The notes under the pieces were generated by a model. The model was not told the origin of the DNA and did no database searches. It saw only the letters and a list, made by a program, of their open reading frames with translations. Below, one piece after another: positions 33,688-45,400 of a stretch of 64,000 bases of DNA (positions are counted from its first letter, which is position 1; the number at the start of each line of letters is the position of its first letter). Made by a program: the position numbers and the translations under genes. Origin of the DNA: Saposhnikovia divaricata (lineage: Eukaryota; Streptophyta; Magnoliopsida; Apiales; Apiaceae); the NCBI GenBank assembly GCA_036435485.1, contig CM071595.1:100804580-100868579 (forward strand). Reading direction: 5' to 3'.

Positions 33688-33751
33688 TTAGGACACTATA
33701 TTTTATTATATTTATAGGGCACTAACTATGACATTTGTGGACTTGCTATAA

Positions 33752-34257
33752 TGATCAAATAAAAACCAAAATTAAAATAGAAACTATAAACTAATCTTAA
33801 TCCTTCGATCAATCTAATCTAATGGCCCGCTAGGGGCACCACACACAAATATAATACACCCTCACATATATAATCCCACCTAATTCCCTCCGTTTTTAAT
33901 TTGATTTTTTCGTCAATCGATGAGTTTTTTTTGAAATTCAACTTTACTGTATTTTTCTCCATCTCTCAACGATCAGTTTGCATACCATATGTGCTATATT
34001 TCGACGAGATTCAGAATTTTTTTATTTAGTTTCTATTTTCTAGTCTAAGAGTGATTTCTATTAGAATAAGACCCATATATATAAAGATTTTGGACATCAC
34101 CTTTATCGAAGATATTTAAATTGTGTATCCTTATTTAATTAAAACTACATTTATTTAAACATTTATGAGCAAAATCTTGAACTCCATACATTAATTACTT
34201 CAATTTAGTTAATTTTATGTTTTAGGAAATAAATTAATGTATTATGTTTTGGTTCTT
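33752..34257. other. Intergenic DNA, nothing firm
   Basis: Near 33822 the motif ggcccgctaggggcaccacac is the near inverse of gtgtgtgcccctagcgggg at 32240, inside the Mutator-like element. This suggests a further old repeat end. Otherwise nothing recognised. Confidence 0.4.
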
Positions 34258-34265
34258 AAGCTATC

Positions 34266-35921
34266 TAGAGCTGTTCACGAACCGAGCTGTTCGCGAACAA
34301 GCTCGGCTCGGCTCGTTAAGGGCTCGGTTCGGCTCGAGCTCGAACAAGATTTTTTGTTCCTTAAACTTAACGATCTCGAGCCGAGCTTTAGGGTGTTCGG
34401 CTCGAGCTCGGCTCGTTAAGGGCTCGGTTCGGATTGGCTCGAGCTCGGCTCGTTAAAGCTCGAAAAAAAATCAAAATTTTTACTTTTTATTTTTTTATCT
34501 CCAACCAAATTAATTTTTTATTTTTTAAAAATTTGGGATTATCACTAAATTAGATATATCTTGACATCCGTACGGTTGGATCGTCAAAAAATATTTTTAA
34601 AAAAATAGAAACAACAATTCGTGATAAAGCACTAGTTACTAGTACTAGTTAAATTAGTAGTGATCTACTAAGATCTCCAACCAAATTAATTTTTTATTTT
34701 TTGAAAATTTGGGAATATCACTAAATTAGATATATCTTGACATGCGTACGGTTGGATCATCGAAAAATATTTTTTTAAAAATAGAAAAAACAATTCGTGA
34801 CAAAGCACTAGTTACTAGTACTAATTAAATTAGTAGTGATCTACTAAGATCTCCAACCAAATTAATTTTTTATTTTTTGAAAATTTGGGAATATCACTAA
34901 ATTAGATATATCTTGACATCCGTACGGTTGGATCGTCGAGGAATATTTTTTAAAAAATGGAAACAACAATTCGTGACAAAGCACTAGTTACTAGTACTAG
35001 TTAAATTAGTAGTGATCTACTAAGATCTCCAACCAAATTAATTTTTTATTTTTTGAAAATTTGGGAATATCACTAAATTAGATATATGTTGACATCCGTA
35101 CGGTTGGATCATCGAAAAATATTTTTAAAAAAATAGAAACAATAATTTGTGACAAAACACTAGTTACTAGTACTAGTTAAATTAAGAGTGATCTACTAAG
35201 ATCTCCAACCAAATTAATTTTTTATTTTTTGAAAATTTGGGAATATCAATAAATTATATATATCTTGACATCCGTATGGTTGGATCGTCGAAAAATATTT
35301 TTTAAAAAATAGAAACAACAATTCGTGACGAAGTACTTGTTACTAGTACTAGTTAAATTAGTAGTGATCTACTAATATCTCCAACCAAATTAATTTTTTA
35401 TTTTTTGAAAATTTGGGAATATCACTAAATTAGATATATCTTGACATCCGTACGGTTGGATCGTCGAAAAATATTTTATAAAAAATAGAAACAACAATTC
35501 GTGACAAAGCACTAGTTACTAGTTAAATTAGTAGTGATCTACTAAGATCTCCAACCAAATTAATTTTTTATTTTTTGAAAATTTTGGGAATATCACTAAA
35601 TTATATATATCTTTACATCCGTACGGTTGGATCGTTGAGAAATATTTTTTAAAAAATAGAAACAACAATTCATGACTACTAGTTAGAATAGTAGTGATCT
35701 AATAAGATCTCCAACCAAATTAATTATTCGCGAACAGCTCGAGCTCGGATCGAGCTCGGCTCGGCTCGAGGCTGTTCATGAACAACTCGAGTTCGGCTCG
35801 GTTCGATCAAAGCTCGGCTCGGTTCATTAAGAAATCAGCTCGGTTCGTTAAGATCAAAGCTCGGCTCGGTTCGTTAAGATCAAAACTCGGCTCGGCTCGG
35901 CTCGGTTCGTGAAGAGCCCTA
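34266..35921. mobile_element. Non-autonomous hAT-like element with internal tandem array
   Basis: Ends tagagctgttcacgaaccga and (inverse) tagggctcttcacgaaccga; 8-bp flanks aagctatc (34258-34265) and aatctatc (35922-35929) differ at one base. The two ~200-bp termini are rich in gctcggctcg words, a well-known plant repeat style. The middle is occupied by a 176-bp tandem array. No coding capacity. Confidence 0.75.
34497..35726 (+). repeat. 176-bp tandem array, about seven copies
   Basis: Copies start with atctccaaccaaattaattt at 34497, 34673, 34849, 35025, 35201, 35377, 35547 and a cut one at 35707. The first five steps are exactly 176 bp, then 170 and 160 (small deletions). Each unit holds tccgtacggttggatcgtcg and tagttactagtactagttaa. 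Confidence 0.92.
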
Positions 35922-35929
35922 AATCTATC

Positions 35930-36404
35930 ATTGGCCTCGAGGTGTCACGTGCGCTGTCAACAGGACCTTGAGGATATAAGTGTGGTCCAGGCTCGCTAGC
36001 GGGAGGCGCCCCAGGCCATGTGGATGGCCGGGTCCGGATCATTTGGAAAGTAGCCTATCATAAACCATTTTGACAAGAAACTATATAAATGCTCAGTTCT
36101 TGTTGCAACCACTTCTTTCCTTGAAATTTCTTTTTACGGGGAATGTTTCTCCACAATTAGACCATATACAATTAGTTTGTTTGCATTGCCAAGAACTTAT
36201 GTGTCAGATGAAAATTACAATAAACGTACAAAAACAAAGAATCTGCACTTCTACCTACAATGACAAGCTCAAAAACGTGACAACATGCTGCAGTAACACA
36301 ATATCATCAACACATATCTTTAAGAGGAATCCGAGCATGAACTTGAGACATATACATATATGTTGGCAAAAGCTGCACTTGGAATCGATGCATGAAGGAA
36401 TGAT
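35930..36404. other. Intergenic / probable PHOT1 3' UTR
   Basis: 36070-36404 lies directly 3' of the PHOT1 stop codon on the minus strand and likely includes the 3' UTR. 35940-36060 is GC-richer (gctagcgggaggcgccccag) and unexplained. Confidence 0.5.
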
Positions 36405-39400
36405 TTAGAAAATATTTTTTTGTAAATCTTGTAGCTCGGGATCGACCTCTTCAGCTTTTGCTTCCGCTTCTATCAGCTCGAAAAGAGGAGAATCAAGCTT
36501 AGGAGGGCTCTGAATAACGAATAATTCATATGTTAGCCACTCAAGTTTTCTTATAGGAAAACTAACAAAACTTGCAAAGTGTGCAGTGAACCGTGCAAAG
36601 TGCATGTGTAACGATTTCTTCCCATTTTAAGACTCACATATTCAAGACTATTAGCTTCTTATTCAGAACTTTGTTCTGTCAAACCATTTTAAATATAATA
36701 CCTGACAACGAAGTAAAGCCCAATTTATTCCATGAAAGAATGGATGTTGCTTAATTTCATTTGCACCTTCACGAGCTCCCAACCTGTTTTTAGGATCTTT
36801 ATGTAACAACCGATAAATCAACTGCTTTGCCGGGAGACTCACCTGTACGAATGGAGAGTACTATATTATCACATAGGACACTTCTTCAACAATTATATAT
36901 AATTTCAGATCATTGCTTTTTCTTTAGGTATGTTTCATCAAAAACATTCTTGCTACTTAATATTTGTGGAAAGCACTGTAATAAATAATCTTACCACTTT
37001 ACTTCCTGGAAATCTAACATCTTTCTGCAGAACATTGGCAAAGGTTCTTTGCCTTGTCTTTCCTCTAAATGGTGTATATCCATAAAGCATTTCATATAAA
37101 AGAACCCCTACAATAATAATTAATCTATCAGCAGAAAAAAGAACAATTTTAAAAGATTTACATATTGGATGCTCTATTAGAATGTGCATATCAGCTTTGT
37201 TTTGCACTGTTTACATAGTCCTATGGTATTCTATATTCAAGACCAAGTATTGCTGATGAGTACGCAAGATATATATTTATACTCAAGTCAAAAGCTAATT
37301 ACCAAGAGCCCACCAGTCCACTGCGCTAGTATGACCCGCTCCTGATATAATTTCCTGTAGATCAGGAAGTTCTAATGAGATATAGAGGTAAGTGTTTATT
37401 TGTTCTTTACAATTTTGTCTCATGGCTAAGAAACCACAGATATGCGTGAATCTAAGTGCATATGAAAACTTTATATAGCGACAGTGTTTCAGAAATAAAC
37501 AAACCGGAGCTATGTATTCTTCAGTTCCTACGAAAGAATTTGATGCTCGCATTGGTTCTGCCATAAATATGGGATCCGGTTGGCCTTTATGATGTGTGTT
37601 GCGGAGAATTGAATGCTGTTCTTTCAGATCCTTAGACTTCTTCTTTTTCTTCTTTTTCTTATCAAAGATCTCAGGAATTAAAAGCTGCAAGCAAGATGTT
37701 AAACTTCACTTCTAAGAACTTCCTAGGCAAGAAATTAACATGTACAACAAGGATACAATGAACTTAGCCTAAAGTAAGATATACCAGACACACCTGTGGC
37801 TTGCATGACGTTAAACAGGACAAATCAAAATCTGTTAACACTACATGTCCATTTCTCTGGATCAAAATATTTTCAGGCTTCAAATCTCTGTAAATTATAC
37901 CTGGTTTTATATTTAACATGTAGAGGAAATTTGTCAGGGATATCACATATGATACTTTTTCTATTTGCGTAGATATTTAATCAAGGCAAGCATTTGAACG
38001 ACAATGATGCATCAAGGAGAAGGTTTTTATGACCTTAATATAATGCTGATACTTCCAAATGTGCTTGATGCAAGAAAGTGTGCAATTAGCTTTTAAATCG
38101 AAAATATCATAGCTTTTTTACCTTATAATCTTTACAAAGAAAATTTTAATATGGGATTTTCTGATAAGAGAAGGACTAGAAAATTGATTTACTTTCATGT
38201 AATGAGCTAAAACCAATAAGATTTTATGAACCGAATCAAAATGAGCCATACCTTGACAATGAAGGTACTCTAATGCCACAACTACTTCAGCAGCAAAGAA
38301 CCTGCACGCAAGATGATATCAAATTCACAGTTAACTTACTTGCCCAAAGAACCCGCATGTTATCTTAATATTAAAAACTTCACAGTTATCTTTCTTAGAG
38401 AACACGAATGTCATGTACATAATTGGTTTCAAAGTGAAGTTAAATTAAACAGTCTGCGTTGCACTAATCTGCTTTTGCAAAAAAAAATTACTTTTTTGAT
38501 ATTACCTTACAGCATCTTCCTTTAACACTTTTGTTGGTTGTTTGTCTAAAAGCACAAACAGCTCTCCTCCGGGGCAATAATCAGTTATTAAACAAATGTG
38601 CGTTTTGGTCTGCAAGATTCATAGATCAGAATTAAATACCTGTTTTAACCTGGACAATGCAATTTTGAATTAATGTCTAGAAGATTTTACATGAACCAGA
38701 GAGATAGCCTAGCCTTTTATACTAACATTGTTCTTACCACAAAATTTAAACATTTACAGTAAAACTTCCATCTCTCACCTGAAATGAAGCATACAAGGCA
38801 GGAAGAAAAGGGTGATCCAACATGTCTAGAATTTCTCTTTCTGCGCAAGCTCTGTGGACCTGCAGGAGAAGAACCAAGAAAAGAAAAGAAATATCGTAAA
38901 CACTAAACAGAATTAAGAGACAGAGGAATCAGCTTGAAATTGAATTAAAAGATTATAGATAGTCTAAGTGGATATACTTTAATCTGTTCTTAGCTAAAGA
39001 TTTGGAATATGCTCAGTAAAAGAAATTGCCTCATATAACTAAAAAAAGAAAAAAGGAAACTGCCTCGTCCTTACAATTATAAATTCCAGTGAAGCAACAT
39101 TATGCTGAGGCTAGATTTGGAACATAAAATTGAGGATGAAAGTAAACTTCGATGTTCAATTTCTATACCTTGTTGCGGTTTAGCATTACACCTTTATCCA
39201 TAGCTTTCATTGCAAAATATTCACCGCTACCGCACAATTCCACCAAATGCACACTGTAATTCGAAAAGAAATGCTGTTTGCTCATGACGACAACTGAAGG
39301 AGGATAAGATAACTTGTGCACAGATAACCCCTTATCCCAAAGCATGTGAAATTTGTTCAGAGATTCATGTACTAATGAAGGAAGTGCATTACAGTCACCA

Positions 39401-42400
39401 GGACTAATTTTAGTATCTAGGTAAAACACAAAAGTTTAATGCTTGTAAGAACTAGCATAAGTTAGCTAGCAAAATCGACAAACCTTCCAGTGTCACCAGA
39501 TCCTAGAGGTTTTACCGGCTTAAAGTGCTTCAAACCAAGTTGTTCTCCACTATCAAGAATCTGAAAATGGACCAAAAGAAGAGTCTTTAGAATTTTATTA
39601 GTCACAGCTGGAAAAACAATATATATTAACTGTCACATTTCTCAGATATGTGGCAAAGGTCGATAAGTAAAAAAAAAGACATTATACTAGGAAAAAAAAC
39701 AAGTTTCGCATAATTTTAAGTTTACACTACCATGTTTTATGCTATTTCATGACTGCAAGACAATATTGTGTTACTTGAACCCTTTCCCCACAGTAGTAAG
39801 ATAAATGAAGATAGGTACACATACCTTCTCAATCGCCTTCCAAGCTGTGCTATCCTTTCTATGAGGCTTAGGATGAACCTTCTTTGAGTGGTTTCTCCAT
39901 AAATCTTCTGGTTTCTGCATATGAAACATTTATACATCGGAATTTTGATCTTGAAACTATCACTATTAGGCTTAGATATATTCCAATGACTAACCACCAT
40001 CCACCACATCACGATTGTAATTAATGTTTTAACACTAGAATATTACCGAGTTAGCATCTGGAAGTTCTCTCACTGCTTCATCAACGTTCCCTGCAGTTTC
40101 TTTAACCTAAAATTTGTACAAAACTTGAATCATGTGCTGCGTAAAGTCAATTAGTAGTTACTAAAAACAACAAAAGAATGTGCATATTGTTATGACCTGT
40201 ACTGCGCTCTCTTTAGCAGTAGTCTCGGGTATACAGTTGTGAAGTGGCTCAACATGCTGACTTCCATCTAATTGTACTCCTATAAAATACTGCACGTCTC
40301 CCTGTGCACATAACCAAATTGACAATACATTTGATCATAGATGTGAAAATCAGCCTTGCTAAACTGATACAAGCAACTCCTATATAATACCTTATGATCA
40401 CGCATAGGCTGCAGATGAAACAGATTCCAGAATTTTTTGCCTAGACATTAACAAATTGAGACAAATCCAGTAATTGCAAATTATCAACACTCGAAAGTCC
40501 ATAGCCAGGGAGAGTAATTAATTAATAGCTACGGTGTATAGACTGTATATATTAAAATGAGATTGTAAAGAAATAGTAAGTACCAGTTTTAGTGTAGTTA
40601 ATAAGCTGAACAGTAACTTCCTTCTGGCTATCAATTGCTTCTCTTATTTTTTTTACAGTGGCTGGATCAGTTTCGGGCCCTTGAAGAAACCTATTACAGC
40701 AGTACAAGTCAAATGATGAAAGTTGGAATATGTGGGAAAAGCCTATGGATTAATTTGCATGAAACAAATGTTCATGAATGTGCTTCGATCGACTAGATTT
40801 GGACTATTATTAACAATGTAACTATTTCAGTTTAGACCTTCAACAATTACTGCATTAAAATAATCAGTCTGAAAATAAAACAGATAATAAAATTGGACCT
40901 GCAATTTCTTCCCAAAATTTCTTCACGACTGTATTCTGTCAACTCCAAGAAGCTATCTGATGCAAATATCTGGAAAATTAAGAGCCATTATTTGTCAATA
41001 TATTTTGATTTTTTTTTGTTGATTCTAATGGACTGAAATTGCATCATTTAAGGATAATAATAGAACATAGATTCAAGTACGCATAAGAAATATAGTACAT
41101 TGCATGCATGTTCTTACTATAGGATTATCAGGTAGCCTTGGATCAGTAATGACAAAGTTTTTCTCAATACGTTCAAGAGTAGTAGCAAGATCAAGTCCTT
41201 TTCTTTTCTCTTTTTGCTTTACTTTGTCATCCAAACTACCGGGTCGGTCATCATCACCAGTTGCCACACTGATGTCGTCTTCATCATCATCGTCTCCATT
41301 TTCGTTATCTTCACCAAGTGCTAAATTTTCGAAATGATGATCATCACTTTCACTACTAATATTTCGATGTTTCTTAATAATTCTGCATGTAAACCATAAA
41401 GTTTGCAATTAGTAGTTATACATATGTGATCAATATGAATTATACAACTATATTAGCATATGATTTATTCATGCATGTACCACGTACCCCATGAAGGAAT
41501 GGCGTCGCGAAGTCTTTTTGGCTTTTTTATCTGGTACCTCATTGATCCTCTGCATTGAGGTTCGGATACCAGCATGAGAATTTCTCCTCGGAGGAGGACC
41601 TGTAGTAACAGCTGTGTAATGCTTGCCAAGACCATCTAACTGATCCTTTTCGGTACAATGATCAGATGATCTTCGGATTAAAGGTCGAACATTCATGGAT
41701 TCAGGCCTTTCGACTGCTTGCAATAGCTCTGTTACCGAACTTGATGCCATCTCTTTTTGTCGAGCTGCATTTCATGTTTCTCTGTTTTTAACAATGAAGC
41801 TTCATTGAAATTTTTCTTGTAATATTAATAGTCATATAGAGGATTGTGTACCGTCGTATCGAATTAATGATCCAGGTAATCCATTGGGACGGAGCATGTT
41901 TTCCTTATAACCTTCTGTGTGCTTGCTCACCTCCACTTGCATCCTGTACATCCGACCAAATTTTAAAAGAAGTTCACATGTTTCAATATACCACAAGTTT
42001 TGACATATGCATGAAAGTTCTAATTCACAGTAGAAAGAATCAAGTTTTATAGTTCTTAAGCCAACATCCATAGACTTTAGAGAGTGTTTTTCACAGATTA
42101 AATTCAGTAGTAACACTCGACTTTTAAGGCTTCTAATATCTTTGAAATAACACACACCTTTATTGTGGTTGAGTTTAACAACTAATTGTAACAACTGCAA
42201 TGTACACATTAACAACTGCAATGTACACATTCGAGCATTATACTGTTACTAACACATAAAAGTACTATACAGACTAAGAATCCTGATTATATACTAACTT
42301 TTACGTGTAGTTAATAACAACAGTATTGGAGCACAATGTGCTTGTTTTAGACCGTAGAGTGATTTTTTGAGTTTGAAAACGAGCGTTGCTTCTCCTGTAG

Positions 42401-45400
42401 GAATATACTCCCCCTGTGACATTACAATTCTGCAGCCAGCATGTGTATAACCCAGTGGCATCCTCATATATATTATGTCATCCAAATCGCCATGATGGAA
42501 AGCGTTCATAACATCCATTTGCACCACAATCCACTCGTTTATTGCTGCCACAGCTAGAGGGCGGTTATAGTTGCCATTTTAGCAACAGGTGCGAAGGTTT
42601 GCTCATAATCCACTCCATAGACTTGTTTACAGCCCAAAACAACCAAACGAGCCTTGAAGCGTTCAATCGTTCCATCTGTCCTGAACTTGGTTTTATACAC
42701 CCACTTACTTCCAATTGATTTTTTAGCTGGAGGGAGAGTGGTGATTTCCCATGTGCTGTTTTCTTCCAAGGCTTGCAATTCCAAGTTCATCGCATCAATC
42801 CAATGTTGATATTTGACAGCTTGTTGAAAGCATTTAGGATCTTGTGCAGAGGTTAGAGATGACAAGAAGCTTTGGAACGAGGATTCAATTTGTTGAGAAG
42901 CAACAGCATCACACATAGCAGTTGGTTTTGGGAACGGTTTAGTCACATAAGCATCCATCCACATAGGTCTCTTATGAACAAGAGCTGATCTTCTCACTGG
43001 CACTAAAGAAGCCGTGGCTTGTTCTTGTTCAGATTCTTCATTCGATGCCTCACCCTATTGTATTTCATCATCTTGTGGAGTCGAGATTGTGTCAACAGCT
43101 GGTGACATTGGAGTTGGAGTTTCTGTTTTAGCAAACAATTCTTCACAAAGATCATCAGCTTGAGGTGCCATGAGATGCACGTTGACTGGAACAGGTTCAA
43201 GATATGATGTTGAGGCTCCATTTAACAAGGGAAATATGTGCTTATGGAATTGCACATCTCTCGAGACCATAGAGGTCATGGAGTTCAGGATCAGGAGCTT
43301 GCAGCCTCGTTTTGCAGCGGGATATTCCACAAAGACACAGGGAACAGCCCTAGGCTTGATTTTGTCCGTTGTCACGCCTGGTGGAGTTGCCATGTCCAGA
43401 CAACCAAAGACTTTGAGTTCATTGTAGTCAGGTGCCTTCCAAACAAGGCTTCATAAGGGCTCACATTGTTCAACACGACAGAAGGGATTCTATTGATTAT
43501 GTATGTTGAGGCAAGAACACAATCTCCCCAATGTGTGTTGGACAGTCCAGACTGCAGTTTAAGAGCTCTTGCCACTTCCAGCACATGTCGATGCTTTCTC
43601 TCGACACGTGCGTTTTGTTGTGGCCTGTGACTACAAGTCATTTGATGGACTATTCCGTGCTCTTTCATAAACACCTTGTAGAACTGGTCGCTGAATTCTG
43701 GTGCGTTATCAGTTCTTATAGTCTTGATTGAGCTGTGAAAGTGGTTTGCAACATAATTATAGAAGGCTTGCAAGGTAGCTCCATAATCTGACTTCTTTTG
43801 GAGCAGATATATCCATGTCATCCTCGTGTTGTCATCAACCAAGGTCAGAAAGTATCTATACTTTTGCTTTGTGCAGACTTTATACGGACCCCAAGTGTCA
43901 ATGTGAACCAAGTCGAATGGTTGAGAAGCATGTGAGTTACTCAAAGTGTAAGGCAGTTTAGTAAATCGTGACATTGGGCATGTCAAGCACACTTTTGATT
44001 CTGGGCATGTGAGTGATTTTAAACTAGGAATGAGTTTCAACTTTGAATCAGAGATGTGTCCTAGTCTATTGTGCCATAAAATGTATAAGTCAATGTGAGG
44101 AGAGGCTTTACATGAGTTAGACACAGTATTACACATACTTTTCCTTTGATCTCCAAGTACAGTCACATCACTCAGATAGTAAAGGTTGTTTTTGAGATAA
44201 CCTATGCCCACAGTAGCTTTAGATTTAGAGTCCATGACCACACATTTTCCTTCTTTAAAAACGACTTCACAATTATTGTCTTTGCCCAACTTGGTGACAG
44301 AAAACAAGTTATGAGTAAACTGGGGAACAAACAACAAATTGACCAAAGTAATGCCACATTTCAGTGTTGTATCTCCTATGTGGGTGATATTAGTAGTATT
44401 CCTAGTAGGCAATTTGATATTTAAATGAGAAGGCGCGGGTCTGATATTATGCAAGAGATTCAATGAGCAAGTCATATGGTCGGAAGCTCCCGAATCCACA
44501 ATCCATTCTCGAGTTGTGGATTCAACAGCTCCACAAGTAATCATACCTGAGAACGGTGAATCATATTCTTCTTCACTCTGACCAGCATTTCCAGGGATGA
44601 GTTTCAGTAATTGTTGAAATTGTTGATGAGAGATAACCACATTTGATGCTTCATTTTTGCTCCCCCCTGTTGTTTGCACCGAGTTTACAGAGCGGTGGTT
44701 ATTGTTGGCTGTACGTTGTCCATTCCATCTTCCTGTATTTCCTCCCCCTCTCACAGCTGGTGTCATCATCCTATAGTGCCACTTAGGATAACCCACCACA
44801 GACCAACAAACATCTACAGTGTGGCCTTTTTTCTTACACGCTGTACAAGTCACCAATTTCTCGGGTTGAGTTGTAGCTCCCTTGCTAAACATAGCTGAAA
44901 TCTCCTCATCGACTGCTTGTAACACATCACGTTGAGACTCTTCCTGTTGTATGGCTGCACAAGCCATTTCTACGCTAGGTAAAGGAGAGACCATTAGAAG
45001 CTGACTACGTTGGGGGCTAAACATGTCATCTAGACCATTAAGAAACTGGAACAACTATGATTCATCATTTTGCACCTGGATGGCTGTCAAGAGGGCTTCA
45101 GTCTCAACTGAGGTAGTGGTGAGAGGTGGAAGGACATTCATGGCCTCAATTTCTTCCCAGAGAGTACTCAAAGAATTGTAGTACTCAACCAAACTTTTAG
45201 CATTCTGTTTTAAATTATATAGATCTCTGCTCGGTTTGTATTTTCTTGAACCATTGCTCATCTGGAATCTTTTTTCAAGGATTTTCCATATTTCGAAGGC
45301 AGAGTTGACAAACAAGATGGATTGTTGATTGTGTCACAAACGTTGTTGTGGATCCAAGAGATCACCATATTATTACAGGTGTCCCATTGCACTGACTCTG

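Larger units (their letters stand above)
31788..33748. mobile_element. Tourist-like MITE, outer copy, interrupted twice
   Basis: Ends are gatcaagtccaacaatgtcc and its inverse ggacttgcta, with TAA at 31785-31787 and 33749-33751. The family consensus is provided by the intact inner copy at 33305-33687. This outer copy is split at 31904/33106 by a Mutator-like element and at 33304 by the inner copy; removing both restores a continuous relative of the inner MITE. Confidence 0.82.

Noticed and set aside
34497..35726. Regularly spaced repeats considered as a CRISPR-like array
   Set aside because: Units are 176 bp and similar throughout, with no unique spacers; a tandem satellite inside a hAT-like element in a plant genome.
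35940..36060. GC-rich stretch considered as a gene end or CpG island
   Set aside because: Too short, no ORF or splice signal consistent with a gene; left unexplained.
41104..41337. Serine-rich plus-strand ORF
   Set aside because: Antisense shadow of PHOT1 exon 6 (acidic linker before LOV2).
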